Source: Laetiporus sulphureus 93-53 (lineage: Eukaryota > Basidiomycota > Agaricomycetes > Polyporales > Laetiporaceae). Taken from it: 64,000 nucleotides of DNA. The notes beneath the pieces are model-generated. The model was not told where the DNA came from, ran no database searches, and saw only the letters and a list, made by a program, of their open reading frames with translations. The position numbers and the translations under genes were made by a program. The DNA is taken from positions 1 to 64,000 of the forward strand of contig NW_024468569.1 of assembly GCF_001632365.1 (NCBI RefSeq), in the 5' to 3' direction. Below, piece by piece: positions 11,531 through 23,242 of the stretch; positions within the stretch are counted from its first letter, which is position 1; each line of letters starts with the position of its first letter.

Positions 11531-11890
11531 ATTACACGACTTCAATAGTTGTTTCTAATCTACCTACAAGCTGGAGAAGGTCCGTGAATATTTGTCCTTC
11601 CATACTCTGCTATCTGGTCACTGAAATCCTTAGATCTTCAAAGAAATCGCTGATTCTGGCGTGAAAATCGTCATCGCAGGCTCGACCGTTGGCGAATTGG
11701 CACTGCACTGCCTCAATCGTTTCGATGTTGCCGTGTTGAAGGTCTTATGCAAGTTCGACCTTCGCTGTCTCTGCCGCATCGTCAACGCCACACCGCTCGC
11801 ACGAATGGGCGCACCCACTGGGAAGGGAAGAGAACACACAGTTTCATACATGTGATATAATACAGACAGGCGGAAAAGAGTATGTGCAAG

Positions 11891-12652
11891 CTAGGCAGAG
11901 GGGGGGGAGGGGACACATAGGAAATCACAATGGCCTTCCTGCGCGATCGTCACAATCTGCTGCCCCACGTCTTCAAAGCGTTTCCCTATGCCCTGGAAGC
12001 TTACGCCTCCCAGTCTCCGGCAGAGCATGTTCACACGTTGCTTTTCGCTATACGCGTACTCGTGCGCACCTGTGTCCAGGTCAATGTAGACCCGATCAAG
12101 TTGCTGAAAGAGCTTCTGGGAGGCCTTGGCGAGCTCAGCTGATGTGCGATTGCAGAACTGCTGTTGTTGCAGTGTTGAGAGTCGTCGATGAGTGGCTGCT
12201 ATCTGCCCCATGAGGACATACTTCATGAGGGTGGGCCGGTTACGCGATGGAGGCATGGCTGACTTTCGCTTCCTCGGAGGTCGCTGGGGGGTGGCAGACA
12301 TAGCAGGGAAGGAGCGCCTCTTGGGAATGCGAGACGGATCACGCGGGGGTTGCTTCTCGCGGGCCATGGGGAGATCAGCAGGGGAGGATATGTGGTGCCC
12401 CAGCAGGACAGTGTCGGTGGTGACGGCTGCATGAGAAGTGTCGGAGGTGACGGCCGCGTGAGCAGTGTCGGAGGTGACGACCGCGTGAGCAGTGTCAGAG
12501 GTGATGGCCGCGTGAGCAGTGTCGCCTTCAGCTTGGTGCGTTTTGGCAGTGGGTGGTGCGACTGTTTGTGATAGCGCAGGGTGCAGCCGCGGAGCACCGC
12601 TGCGGGTAGGTGGGTCTGGTGAGGGTGGGACTTGATCCACCACCGTGGTCAC
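11891..12652 (-). CDS. Hypothetical protein with four 9-residue repeats
   Basis: A single open frame of about 253 codons. The first in-frame start is GTG and sits directly after a good acceptor (ctcccggcag), so this is probably an internal or last exon. The N-terminal third is Pro/Thr-rich and carries four copies of a nine-residue unit (type DTAHAAVTS), encoded by 27-bp repeats at 12420–12527. A basic stretch follows (PPRKRKSAMPPSRNRP), then a helical segment (QQLDRVYIDLDTGAHEYAYS). I do not recognise the family; the repeat tract is expected to vary in length between strains. Confidence 0.45.
   Translation of the reverse strand: MTTVVDQVPPSPDPPTRSGAPRLHPALSQTVAPPTAKTHQAEGDTAHAAITSDTAHAVVTSDTAHAAVTSDTSHAAVTTDTVLLGHHISSPADLPMAREKQPPRDPSRIPKRRSFPAMSATPQRPPRKRKSAMPPSRNRPTLMKYVLMGQIAATHRRLSTLQQQQFCNRTSAELAKASQKLFQQLDRVYIDLDTGAHEYAYSEKQRVNMLCRRLGGVSFQGIGKRFEDVGQQIVTIAQEGHCDFLCVPSPPSA
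12420..12527. repeat. 27-bp tandem repeat, 4 copies
   Basis: Units begin at 12420, 12447, 12474 and 12501 and differ at a few positions. The unit length is a multiple of three and the repeat lies inside the open frame, so copy-number change keeps the frame. Confidence 0.85.
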
Positions 12653-13081
12653 TGCCGGGAGAGCGAAGAAGCGTCAGACCGTGTCCCCGTAGTGAAACGT
12701 GACTAAAGTGGCCGACAAGAGGGAAATACTTCCCAATAATGCAAAGGCATTTTGGAAGGGTGCGAACGCCCTAAGAGGGCGTAAGGCCCAGACATACGTG
12801 TATAAGAGGGGGTGGACCCCAGCAAGCACAGGCGACTCCCAGCAGGTGAGTAAACAACTCACCTCTCACGTTGTGTCGTTCGACAAACGACGCAGAGTAC
12901 GGGTGGGAGGCCAGCGAAATTGGCTAGCGGGATACTTCAATAGATTTTTCCTACCTACAACGAGGGAGGCGAGAAGATGAAAGTAAGAGAAGAGGAGAGC
13001 AGAAGCGCCCCAGTGCGTCTATATACCCGTGCCTCAGTGCCAGCCTGCCCTACAGTGGCGTCTAAATCCCGTGACTCAGAA

Positions 13082-13178
13082 GTGGCCCACTGAGTTGGGT
13101 CGCTCGGCGGGCCGATTCATCCCCTGCACTGTTCTATGAGAACTGAAGTTTTATATATTTGAGGATTAGAAAACCATC
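13082..13178. repeat. 95-bp dispersed repeat, copy 2
   Basis: Matches 10661–10755 in the same orientation (gtcgctcggcgggccgatt is identical). Together the copies bracket about 2.4 kb with two hypothetical genes. No transposase is visible between them. Confidence 0.8.
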
Positions 13179-13179
13179 C

Positions 13180-14100
13180 TAGATGTTGATCAGGCAGAAT
13201 ATAAACCATTTGCATAAATGTTGGCTCTGTCCGCATTCTGCAAATAAAACATGTTACTGAAGCAAATGTTGTGCATAATTTGCGTTCGCGCGGCATACCG
13301 GCACATATTTACAATTCGCAATTGTGCCTGGCCTGACCTTAAATGTGGTATGCAATATTCTAAGTTTGATCGCACTGCCTTTTCCCAATTTATGGTTTAT
13401 CATTTAGATGAGCCAAATACTCAGGCACAGATTCCGGCTTTAGCATTGTATATGTCACAATTGAAGACCTCACGGTATAGGTCACACTCTCACGTCACAT
13501 TTACCCAGCATTTGCCGTGGGGACCAATGGGATCATGCCTGCGGTGTAATCCAGCGCAGGCTCAGATAGGCCACGGCACGTTGTCCCAAGGGCGACAAGA
13601 GTAGCGATAGCTTTATCGGAATCCGGATTTAAGCTGCTCGAGGATAACGGCCCCTATGTCTGGAACTTGCCAACACCTATGCATGCAAACGCTCTGAACA
13701 ATACGTCACGAAGCCTTAACAGGCGAATAATCGAGTGCGATAACAACGTGGCACGCAGTGCTAATATACCGTCCAGACGTTCTCAACCAGCTCGTAAGAG
13801 TAATGAGCAACCTCGCAGCCGATTTGAAGTCGAGTCTTTTGGAATTAGATCCGGGTTAACGTCAGGTGAGCCTCTTTCACCTGCTTAGTAAGCCGGTGGT
13901 TCGGTCTAGCGCTCGTTCCTCGCGCTCTTTACAAGACAAGACAAGACATCTCATTGATCACATTTACCTGTTTGTCTGCTCCATCCACTGCAAAACAGCT
14001 CCTCAGATCTCTCACAAGATGGTATGTATAGTGTATGATCTAGAGGCCCACACCGAATTTTGCTTCGTACCAGAGCCTCGCATTTATACAAGACTGCATT
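13180..14100. other. No supported gene
   Basis: Contains an AT-rich patch (13180–13420) with several aaatg/gcaaa motifs and short open frames without family resemblance. Nothing else was recognised. Confidence 0.5.
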
Positions 14101-14103
14101 GGA

Positions 14104-15114
14104 ATGGTGACAGGGATTGCATATGCAACTGTGGCACTGTTTGAATTACGGAGTGCACTATCTGTATTGGGCACTTCTTTGAAAGCTTCCTGGACAGCTT
14201 CTTCGAAAGCCGCTGAGGAAGCTGCATTCTCTGCTACTTGTCTTGAACTTGCCCCGCCCGTCCAGACGAACCTCCAACCAGTAAGTAACATCACCCGAAT
14301 TTTCGTGTGTTATGCCTATGCATCTATCTAGGGAGCAACGCCCACACCCAACCTCTGGAGCTTTACCTCCTTCGTCAGCCCTGATGATGCAAGATGGACT
14401 TGGTACGTTGATAATACGTGGCGGAGGGAGTGTGCAAGGTTATTTCCAGCTGTGTTCAAGTTTGACATCGGATACTCGGTGTACTGGTGGCGTGGACAGA
14501 TGGTTCCTGTATATGAGACAAGCCCTGTATTTCTGCCAACAATTCACCCTTCCTCGACAGTATCTGAGAGCATTACAAGTGCTCACTTGGGATATACACT
14601 TTGTGCTGTCATATTGCTCTCAATGCTAGCTGGTGCTCTCTTGACAGTGTGGATCCAATCCCAAATGAAACAAGTGCGTCTTCAGATTTATCGTCACTCT
14701 GTGTAGCTGACATTTCTCTTCTGCCAGTCCTCCAGCCGGTTACCAGCCCCTGAGGAAAATTCTGCAATCTCTATGGACAATAAGAATCGGGATACAAAGG
14801 TTGGCGAACTGGAAATCGTGATCGCAGATCTCACCGCGCGCCAAGGGGAGCTGCAAAGCAAATTCAATGAAGCTCAGGATGCTCTTGAGAAAAGCAATCA
14901 AGAGTGTGCAAGGCGGAAGATGAAGACAGAGGAGTTACTGACTCAGGTCGACAAGCTAATGACTGAGTTGAAGTCATCAGAGCCCAAGTGCGAAAACACA
15001 GATCACATATCCACAAACTTGCAGACGGAGCTCGCTACCGAAGGATCAAACCCTGCTGACCAGCCGCCTATTCTTCCCTCGGCGATGCCACGGGATGCGA
15101 CAGGCCTTTGCTGA
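14104..15114 (+). CDS. Single-pass membrane protein with C-terminal coiled coil
   Basis: Three exons (14104–14280, 14332–14673, 14728–15114) give 301 residues with exact phase and consensus splice sites. The middle exon has an aromatic-rich region (DARWTWYVDNTWRREC, FDIGYSVYWWRGQMVPVYE) followed by a transmembrane helix, LGYTLCAVILLSMLAGALLT. The last exon is a heptad-like coiled coil (ELEIVIADLTARQGEL … EELLTQVDKLMTELK) with a polar tail. The layout resembles a membrane-anchored structural or tethering protein; the family and function are unknown. An extra 5' exon before 14104 is possible, since an acceptor-like site lies just upstream. Confidence 0.6.
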
Positions 15115-16200
15115 GGCGAGCTATTGAATGCTGCTTCTTCACCATTTGCCGCCTGCGTCCGTCTTCCAGCCCCTGCATTCACACCTGCTACAATTCGTGT
15201 TACATTTCCTCGCCCTGTGTGCGCTGGCCCTCCAGTATCCGCTTCTGCACCATCTCAAGCTCGTTCGCCGGTTCCCCTCCCCAAGCGTGTTCGTGCATTG
15301 AAATTTGCAATTGCATCGAGCTCTGCAGCTGCACCTGTCTCAGCTTCTGTGTCGATCCATGCATCATCACCTGTCTGAGCACCGAATGGACTTTGTGTCC
15401 CGACCTCCGTCTCTACTCCCGGCCCCCTCGTGTCCCCAAGTCGCCAAAGGCGGCGATTTCTACCTCGGGATCTCCCCCTATCCCCGTGTGCTGGCCCCCT
15501 ACCGATCTGAGCATCCAGTCCTTCACCGTCTCTCACTCGCCCTCCTATCATCTCCGCTCCTCTCCTGGCTCGTGAATCTATCCTCGGCTCCGTTGAATCA
15601 TGTCCGTCCGTCTTAGATCCTGTCCGTACGCGAGCTTTTCATAGACCGCGTCCAGTTGAGTAGAAAGTGACATGCTGAGCTTTGAGTCGCAGCTGCCGGA
15701 TCTTTGATCAGCACTATCTTTCGTCTGCCATCGCTGCCTGCGGAACCGCGCCCTGACGGACGTCCCCCTTCCCCTCCTCTCGACGAGATCTATGGTCCGG
15801 CATCCTCGCTTCATAATCGTAAGTACTCCCATGTCTCTGCGTACCTTTGTGTGATCAGTCTCTTTCTCAGCACATGATGCTTCTTGCCCACCGACCTCTG
15901 CCGTTGCTACGAACACCCGGAAGCGAGCTCGCAGGCCGGAGGCAAATGACGTCGAAAGGTATTTCAATCCCTTTGAATATCATTCAGGGTGCTAAACCTA
16001 TCACTACAGATATCTAAGGTCGAGTGGCGGCAGTGTGGCGAGGTTCAAGTTCAAAACAAACAAACGTGTGACCAATTAGGGAATGACATGTGAAGTTCCT
16101 AAAACGGAAACTGTTATAGTTCGGCCTGCAGGCTGCGAGCCATCACGGACTCTCACAGGCTCTTGTGAGCTGCCGTAACGGCTGCACAAGCGACTCACTC
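15115..16200. other. Low-complexity, no confident gene
   Basis: 15120–15600 is Ser/Pro/Ala-rich in two plus frames (for example RRRFLPRDLPLSPCAGPLP at about 15450) and could be coding, but no start or splice pattern convinced me. A short plus segment near 15860–15960 ends in a basic NTRKRARRPEANDVER. It may be distal exons of the upstream gene or remnants. Confidence 0.3.
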
Positions 16201-16453
16201 TTTTGGGCGTGTGCTCCGCGCTGGATCTATTTGCGTTCATCATGCCGTCTCAGCGCACATTGCAAGGTGTCGCTGAGGGAGCCCTGCGAGACGGGATAGT
16301 GGGAACTAACGATTACATTATAAAACTCTGCGATGCATGTCGCTACGCTCATGATGCTGTAGACGTTGCCTGTTCTCTAACTCGAGCAAGCCTTGAGCAC
16401 TGCCCTGAGCTCTAACTTTGTCTAATAGCTTTGCACGGTCCTTCTCTCACATC

Positions 16454-16766
16454 ATGGTTGCCACGTTCATTCTCACTCGGGCCTTTGCCATTTCTGCTAT
16501 GCTTGTCGGTGGTAAGCAAATCGCTCTTCCCATGTATTTCTCTTCCAATATATTTATTTCTGTATCACGTAGCTATCTCGTCAGCTTATGCAGCTCCCGT
16601 GCCTACGACTCTCAAGCCCCGAGAGGTAGAAGAGAGAAACTGCAGGATCCTCGGTTGTCTCTTCGCTGAACCCGTCTGTGATTATCCTTGGGATTCTTTT
16701 TGTAGCGCTCATATTACAGACAGCATCATACCACATTGTTCTCCGAACCCCAGAATGAGCCATTGA
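16454..16766 (+). CDS. Small secreted cysteine-containing protein
   Basis: Two exons (16454–16511 and 16573–16766) give 83 residues. The N-terminus (MVATFILTRAFAISAMLVG, then AISSAYA-APVP) is a good signal peptide with an AYA cleavage site. The mature part, about 55 residues, has six cysteines (NCRILGC, EPVCDYPWDSFC, HCSPN). Small secreted proteins of this sort are common in mushrooms, and some are effectors or surface proteins; no function can be assigned here. Open frames follow to about 17062 (a patch rich in Glu, Ser and Asp), so the gene may have further exons and a longer acidic tail. Confidence 0.5.
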
Positions 16767-17069
16767 GTGCAGTGGAATCAGTCGAATCATTATCAGCTGC
16801 ACCGGAAGGCCTGGAGTCGACGCCGAATATTGAACTGCATAGCAGAAATGCAAGTTCATGTCTCATTTTTATTTTACAACTCAAGTACTGAATGTCGCAG
16901 TAGATGCTGACGAACTACATCGCTGAGCCTGCGGACTCGAATGTTCTCGGTGATGCTGCGCCGATAGGACATGTTGATACTGCACAACCTGACATTGACC
17001 TCGTCACGGATGTGCGCGATGCCAAAAGGTTTTCTCCGCCTTCTGACACTGAGAATTCCTGACTGTACG

Positions 17070-18200
17070 TCGTATCACACATCTTGCTTCCTCCATAAAA
17101 TCACACCTCTTCGTTCGTCCAGATGATTCCAAGTCTGCTCTCATATAGCCCCGCCGAGGGATTTGCGCACGGCCGCATCCCGACCTCTCCTTCCTTTGTC
17201 AGCCTCTCCTTCATGGACCACAGTCGTTTCGTCGTCCAATGAATTAGCGCTAGAAAATCCCGACTCGCCATATTCACATCTAATCCTCCGTCAAAATACC
17301 GACCTCGTCAGACCTGGTAGCTATCGCACGGGTGCGCAGCTTGTCGGACGTCGTCGGCTTGACCTCTGCCTTTAAGGCCACTTTGTCATGTACTGTCTGC
17401 ATGTCGTGTAATTACACATTCCTATACCCGATACCGCCATCGATGTAGCTTAGTTGATACCTTTATTCACTTTCATTGGGACGAGCTGCCTCCGCCACCT
17501 CTGCAGATCTCTCTCTGTTGAATTGACAATTGACAACTGTTCAAGTTATGATGATTTGTGCCCTGAGATCGTCCGATACGCGTTGCCTGCTCGCAAAAGT
17601 CAATCACGGGACGATCATATGCAACATATTTAGATTTGAACGGAGACATTACCAATTTACGAAAAGGACAGGCAGGGCCATGATGGTCACGTAGAACGCT
17701 GCCTCTGTGGGATGAATTAAGCATTGACGAATGGCAGTCTGGGACCCTGGTAATCGCAAAGTGATATTGGTACACAGAAACTTAAGCGGCTAAGCACAAA
17801 ACACAATGGCTGTAGTCAATAAATGTTAATGTGTACGATGAACGCGCTGAAGTCCTCACCTTGAATATTGAGCCCCTTGACGACGCTCGCTGAAGGAGGT
17901 CAGCTTGAAGACCATAACGCGGCACGTCGGTTTCACGCACTGCGACAGTCAACGTTACGTTAACGTGGACCGCGTCACGGATGATCAACCAAATTCATAA
18001 CCCAAGTCCTGTGAATGCACGCATGCAACACCCGGCAAGTAAATTACAAGCCCTCACCTATATGTACGTACGGACAACGAAAAAACATAAATAAAAACAA
18101 TGCGACAAACAACCTACTCATACACCGAGCGATTACGAAAGAGCCGATAAGCAAAGCGCTAGCGACGCACGCAGGTCAGGACCATCCTTCTTTTAGTTTT
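17070..18200. other. No supported gene
   Basis: Short open frames only. A minus-strand frame at 17782–17988 (VHVNVTLTVAVRETDVPRYG) has a plausible donor but no recognisable partner exons. Confidence 0.4.
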
Positions 18201-18203
18201 CCC

Positions 18204-20391
18204 TCAATACTCGGTCGTATCCTGCAACCGCCACCTGCGCAACGGGCCCCACCACCACCACCAATTCAGGCCAGAGGCATGCTCAGGCGCACTATGCTGC
18301 CCCTCCTGCAGCCTCCTCGAGTCGTCCCGCCGCACGTCCTTCCTGCGCGCGCTCCGCCTCCGCACTCGCAGAGCCCCCTCCCTTTCCTTCTCCTCCTCCT
18401 CCTCCTCCACGACCGCCCGCACCTTCTCGCGAGCATCGCCCATCTTGCGCTCCGCGCCCGCCTTCTCAACATCAACCTCGACATCGCGGTCCGACTCAGA
18501 CGCGACGATCGTCGCATCGTCGCGCCCCTCCTCCCGGCTGCGCTCCCTCCTGAACGAGAACGAGCCAAGGCCCCAACCGACGAGCGACCCCGCCCGGCCC
18601 ATCCGTACGCCAGGCTCGCTTCCCCCAAACGCCTGGTTGATCCGCTCCGCACGCTGCACCGCCTGCTCGCGCGTCGCCGTGAGGTGTTCATGCCGCCAGT
18701 GCAGGAACCATCCGTAGACTTGCCGGCCGGGCGGACAGCCGATGATCCGCCAGAACGCCCTGCCCCTGCTGCACGACGAGAGGCTCGACGTGGTCGTGCT
18801 TGTGCGATGCATGTGGAGGGGGCGGCCCGGACGGCCTGCAGCGACGGTGGCGGCGGTGGTGGCCTCGTCGTCAGACTGCTTGCCAAACCCAAGGGCGCCA
18901 GTGACGCCCTTCCAGAGCGTCTCGGCGCGCTCGCGCTGCAGCCTCCGCCTCGCGATGCGCATGTCGCGCTTCATCTTGCGCTTCTCCTCGCGGCGGAGGA
19001 GCTCGTCGACCTCGCCGACGCCCATGCCCGCGCCGACCCACCACCACCAGCCGAGGAAGCTCTGCCAGAGGATGATCGCCCACATCAGGCTCGGCATCCA
19101 CGTGTACTGCTCGCGCGTCGGCACGTACAGGAACGCGATCGCGGTCGACATGGGCGCGAGGACGAGCGCGCCGAGCCCGAAAGCCGCCGTCCCGCCGTCC
19201 ATGCGCCATGCGTTCTTGCGGTTCACGAGCAGGCCCCAGATGAAGAGCGACGCGGTGAAGAGCAGCGAGAGCGTCGCGTTGCAGATGTTCTGCACCGCGC
19301 TCGCCGCCTCGAGCAGCTTGCTGTCCTTGCGGATCCGCAGGATCTGCATCACCGCTGCTGTGATGGCCAGCGGCCCGAGCAGGATGTAGATCAGCCGCCG
19401 TTCCAGCTTGGACGGGAACAGCAGCGTGAGGAATTGAATGTGGGTGATCTGCTGACGCGATGAGTCTGGCAGTGACAAGGAAATGGCGGGGTGAACGTCA
19501 CCTGTATCAGGACGGATGTTGTGGCTGTCATCAGCAACCACGCAGCCAGGTTGGCCGTAGGCCAGTTTGTGTCTGGGCTAGGAGGGATATCGACGGCGAC
19601 GTAATTGAGCATGTACGGCCATGTACGGCTTTCTTCGGTCACTGCAGTGAACACGATGTTGATGGTCACGATGGAGGTGACGAGGAGCGTGATGACGGCG
19701 GAGATCTGCAGCACAAAGTTCACCGGGGCCAACGCCCAGTGATACTGAGCGGTGAAGACGAGCTGGATGAGGAGGACGGAGGAGAGCGTGAGGACGATCC
19801 CGGTGAGAAGGATTTGGACAGGCAGTGATCGGGGAAACGGCGGTCGGAATTGGAGGATGGGATCGCTAGGCCAGCTGTTCGAAGTGATATCGTTAGCATC
19901 ATGACTGGCGGATCTCGCTAGGTGTGCATAGCAAGAACAGCACAGGCTCGAGACGGCAGACAGTCCCGGGCGCTGGACAACGCACAGGGTCTCCCCATCA
20001 AGAGCTGGAACACATCATTGCATCGGCCGTGATCATACAAACGGAAGTATACAATAATATATTGAGCGAAGCTCACTATGCATTCTGCGTCACATTTCGA
20101 CGACTGCACGCTTGCCGCTGCACCGCGCGCGCAGACTCGCCCTCAAACGACCACCATCGCATCTGCACTTGCCTCAATCCAATCCAACTGTTCTCATGGA
20201 ACGCCAAATCGCGCCCCACGGAACCAGTCACTCTCACCCACACACACATCCTCTTGATCGCCATGGAATGCGACTCACCCAGGGTCAACTCCATTCCCGT
20301 ACGCCGTGTAATCAGGTGGAGGCTCCACCGCGCGCACACACCAAACACAGCACAGCAGGAGCGCGCCCACCAACAGCCATCGTCGTGCCAT
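18204..20391 (-). CDS. Seven-transmembrane protein A (tandem paralogue)
   Basis: Three exons: 20391–20279 (signal peptide MARRWLLVGALLLCCVWCVR, then VEPPPDYTAYGNG), 19874–19502 and 19448–18204, totalling 576 residues with consistent phases. After the N-terminal extracellular stretch, seven hydrophobic segments follow, among them APVNFVLQISAVITLLVTSI, LAAWLLMTATTSVLIQ, ICNATLSLLFTASLFIWGLL, GGTAAFGLGALVLAPMSTAI and WAIILWQSFLGWWWWVGAG. A long charged cytosolic tail (RREEKRKMKRDM …, acidic EEEEEEKE) ends in WWWGPLRRWRLQDTTEY. The topology is receptor-like (GPCR-like), but I see no named GPCR family motif and the ligand is unknown. The paralogue lies 5 kb downstream in the same orientation. Intron 1 is 404 nt, against 58 nt in the paralogue. 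Confidence 0.75.
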
Positions 20392-20702
20392 CGGCGCTCA
20401 GTCACTCAGCAGAAAAAAAGCGCGAGAGGAGAGATGGGCGAAGTGACAGCGAGAGCACAGGCGGGATGAAGGACATTAAGGAGGAGGTGCAAGCAGGGCA
20501 GTTGAGTGGGCATTCGCCCTACCGCCCGCGGAGGCTAAAAATAAGCACCGTAAATAAGCGCAAAGATGGATTCTGCATGCTCGTCATGTCCTGTGGTGAG
20601 ACGCGTCCTGCGGCGAACGGGCGAAATTCCGAGTGCGTAGGTTGGAGGAGAGACGGACGATGGCGATGGTGAGCGTTCGGAGGTGGGGTAGGATGCGCTT
20701 TG

Positions 20703-20860
20703 TATCTGGCGTTGATCATTTCCGACGCCAAGAGTCTTGGGATTGTTATTTCTCTCGCCAGGTTGCTGCATGGTGGCTCGCCTCGCAGCGTGGCAGGCGC
20801 AAGAACCAATACTGCGAGCGACGAGGGAAGGTGCACATGCAGGGTTGCAAGGGAGGCATA
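20703..20860. repeat. Direct repeat flanking the AT-rich palindrome, left
   Basis: The block 'ggcgttgatcatttc…gccaagagtcttgggat' recurs at 23003 onward in the same orientation. Similarity continues patchily through 'gttgct…catggtggct' and 'ctgcgagcgacgaggg'. The pair encloses the AT-rich element. Confidence 0.75.
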
Positions 20861-20869
20861 AAGCTGTTT

Positions 20870-22915
20870 CTCATCGTGAAATATGCACACCAAATCCAGT
20901 TTGGTATTTGATCTTCAAAGAATGGATTTATCTCTGTCACATTTGGCATTACATACTCCGGATTTAGGACTTGACTTACTAAAGTCGTGATTAATATTAC
21001 TTACATATTATGCCCATCTTTCCATAGGTAAACACCTCAAAGAAAGTACCAGTTCTATTCACAGGAAAGGCTTTGGAATTGAATTGAATAATCTAGCCTT
21101 TCATGTCAAGTAAACAATCTTGGGGAAAGGATTGGAAAGGGCTCATTTTGCACCTTTCATGGGCATTAATTTGCACCAAGCTGCCTATATCAACTCAAAA
21201 AATGATATGGTGTCACAGCAGGGAAAAGTCAAAGGAAATCTGCAGTTTTTTTTAATCATTTCTCATATCTCAAATCAGTATTTTCTTTGAGGTGAAATAG
21301 GTGATGTCAGTTTGCGACTGTGGCAAGTCAAGTCACAAACTTGGAATATTTAATGCCAAATGTGGTCGAGACAAACCAATTTTCTAGCGATAAGATACCA
21401 AAGTGAATTTAGTGTGCATTTCTCATTGTGGAAAATGCACTGCAAAGAAAGCACCCTTTCCCTACGTAGAAAGACTCTGAGAGCAAGCTCTTGTAGCTTT
21501 ATTCCAGTGCTTAATGCTATGTACGGCTTGACATTTCCTGAGTATGTAAAGGTGCTGTAGAGCCTATCAATGGGGAGAGAAGGCATGAAATATAGCGAGG
21601 TCTTTTTTTCTGCTGTGATGGCTCCATGTCTATGGTGAGGGAGCAAATACTGACGTTCGAGCAATCATAGTCACTGGAGACATGGAGGCATTTGTCACCA
21701 TGTAATATGTGTGACAAATGTGAACTGGTATTTTACCTTTGTGAAGAGGATCTGGTGCAATTGCAAGTACTGTTACATATTTTGAATTTGTAACTTAACT
21801 TGTCACCATCGTAAATCTGAGTTGACTTATTTTGTCTATACCTGGAAGAAAAACCACAAAATAATGCACAGAGTATATGACTCTGCATATACCACTATAT
21901 GCTTTAGTGTGAGGGCCAATGAGCTAATTTGTAACTGGATACTCTAGGCTGGCATAGCCCTTGTGCAGTGTTTAGAATTGTGTATCCTCAACATAGATCA
22001 AATATATAATATTGATTTGTTATAATGGTATGTCAAGTTCCAAGTTTGGAATATGTAATGCCAATTGTGATAGAGATGAATCCTTTTCACAAAGGTAAAA
22101 TATCAGTTCCCATTTGTAATGCATCTTACATGGTGGAAAATGGCTCCATGTCTCCAGTGAGTACAATGTTCACCCCAGACATGGAACCATTTTCTACAGT
22201 TATATATGTGTGCTATATCTGATTTGGTATTTTCTCTTTAGAATATGTATTTGCATCTGTTGCATTTGGCATGATATATTTCAAGTTTGACACTTGGTTT
22301 GCTATAGTGACAAATTGACATCATATATTTTACCTACATCTCTGGCAGGGATTCAAGGTAATGTGCATGAGGTAATGCAACATAGCAGATTCATCACAAA
22401 AAAGTCTTTCACCCCTCAAGTAATAGCATGCACTGCAAAGAAAGTACCAATACCTACAGCGAGAAAGGTGTGAGAAATAATGGTTTATCTTTTACTTTCC
22501 CCTGCTGCAGCATCTTATCATTTTCTGAGCCAATTATGGCTGTTTCATGCAAGTTCTTGCCCATGAAAGGTGCAGAACGTGCCTTTTCTAAGCCTTTCCC
22601 CAAAAACATTCCCTTGATGAGGAAGGCCAGATCATTAAATTAAATTCTAACAGCTTTTCTGCAATGAGAATCAGTACTTTCTTTGCTGTGATGTAGAGAC
22701 ACATTTGAAGTAGTGCCACATTTTGTGGGCAAAATTTACAATTTGTACATGAAACATAGATATAATATGTGACATTACTTTGTCACCGTTGCAATTTGAA
22801 TGCTAAATTTGCAATATACAATACTGCATGCAACAGAAACAAATCTGTTCTCTAAAGGTAAAATACCAAACCACGTTTAGCATGCATATTTTACTGTAAA
22901 AAATGGCGCCATGTC
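20870..22915. repeat. 2-kb AT-rich imperfect palindrome with nested sub-repeats
   Basis: The stretch is clearly more AT-rich than its surroundings and holds no gene. A unit of roughly 110 bp (near 'atgtaatgccaa…gagat-aatcc…aaaggtaaaatacca') occurs in plus orientation at about 21330–21440, 22025–22145 and 22795–22910. It occurs in minus orientation at about 20880–20980, 21700–21800 and 22200–22310. A second block (about 21040–21200) is inverted at about 22480–22690. Plus and minus copies pair around a centre near 21.8–21.9 kb, so the whole forms a large imperfect inverted repeat. It looks like a foldback or nested MITE-type element, aged by mutation. Confidence 0.7.
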
Positions 22916-23002
22916 TGAGGTGATTCTGCGTGGTTTACAACACATAGCGTTCAAGAGTCGGCTGATGTACAGCAACCCGGCTAAATACTTTGGTAGCTCT
23001 AA

Positions 23003-23165
23003 GCTGGCGTTGATCATTTCTGATGCCAAGAGTCTTGGGATCGCTACGCTGCATGCTCTTAGCCAAGTTGCTATGTACATTTATTACAGCTTGGCTGCAT
23101 CGTGCCACGCGGAAAACCCACCACTGCGAGTGACGGGGAAATGCACTAGGGAGGGAGCAAATACT
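23003..23165. repeat. Direct repeat flanking the AT-rich palindrome, right
   Basis: Counterpart of 20703–20860. Next to it are a further pair of direct repeats, 'attctgcgtggttt…acaacacatagc' at about 22923 and 23182, immediately upstream of the 3' end of the second 7TM gene. Confidence 0.75.
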
Positions 23166-23242
23166 GGTATTTGAGTACAATATTCTGCGTGGTTTTAGCC
23201 TACTAGTACAACACATAGCATCCCAAGAGTCGGACGATGAGC

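Noticed and set aside
16100..16200. Several short palindromes (gcctgcaggc, gctgccgtaacggc) resembling an RNA structure
   Set aside because: Each is short and common in GC-rich DNA; no consistent larger fold was found.
17473..17988. Minus-strand gene with a β-strand-like stretch (VNVTLTVAVRE)
   Set aside because: Only one plausible donor, with no continuing exon, start or family resemblance.
18266..19389. Several long open frames on both strands overlapping the 7TM gene A
   Set aside because: High-GC shadow frames. Only the 20391–18204 minus model gives a signal peptide, seven helices and agreement with the paralogue.
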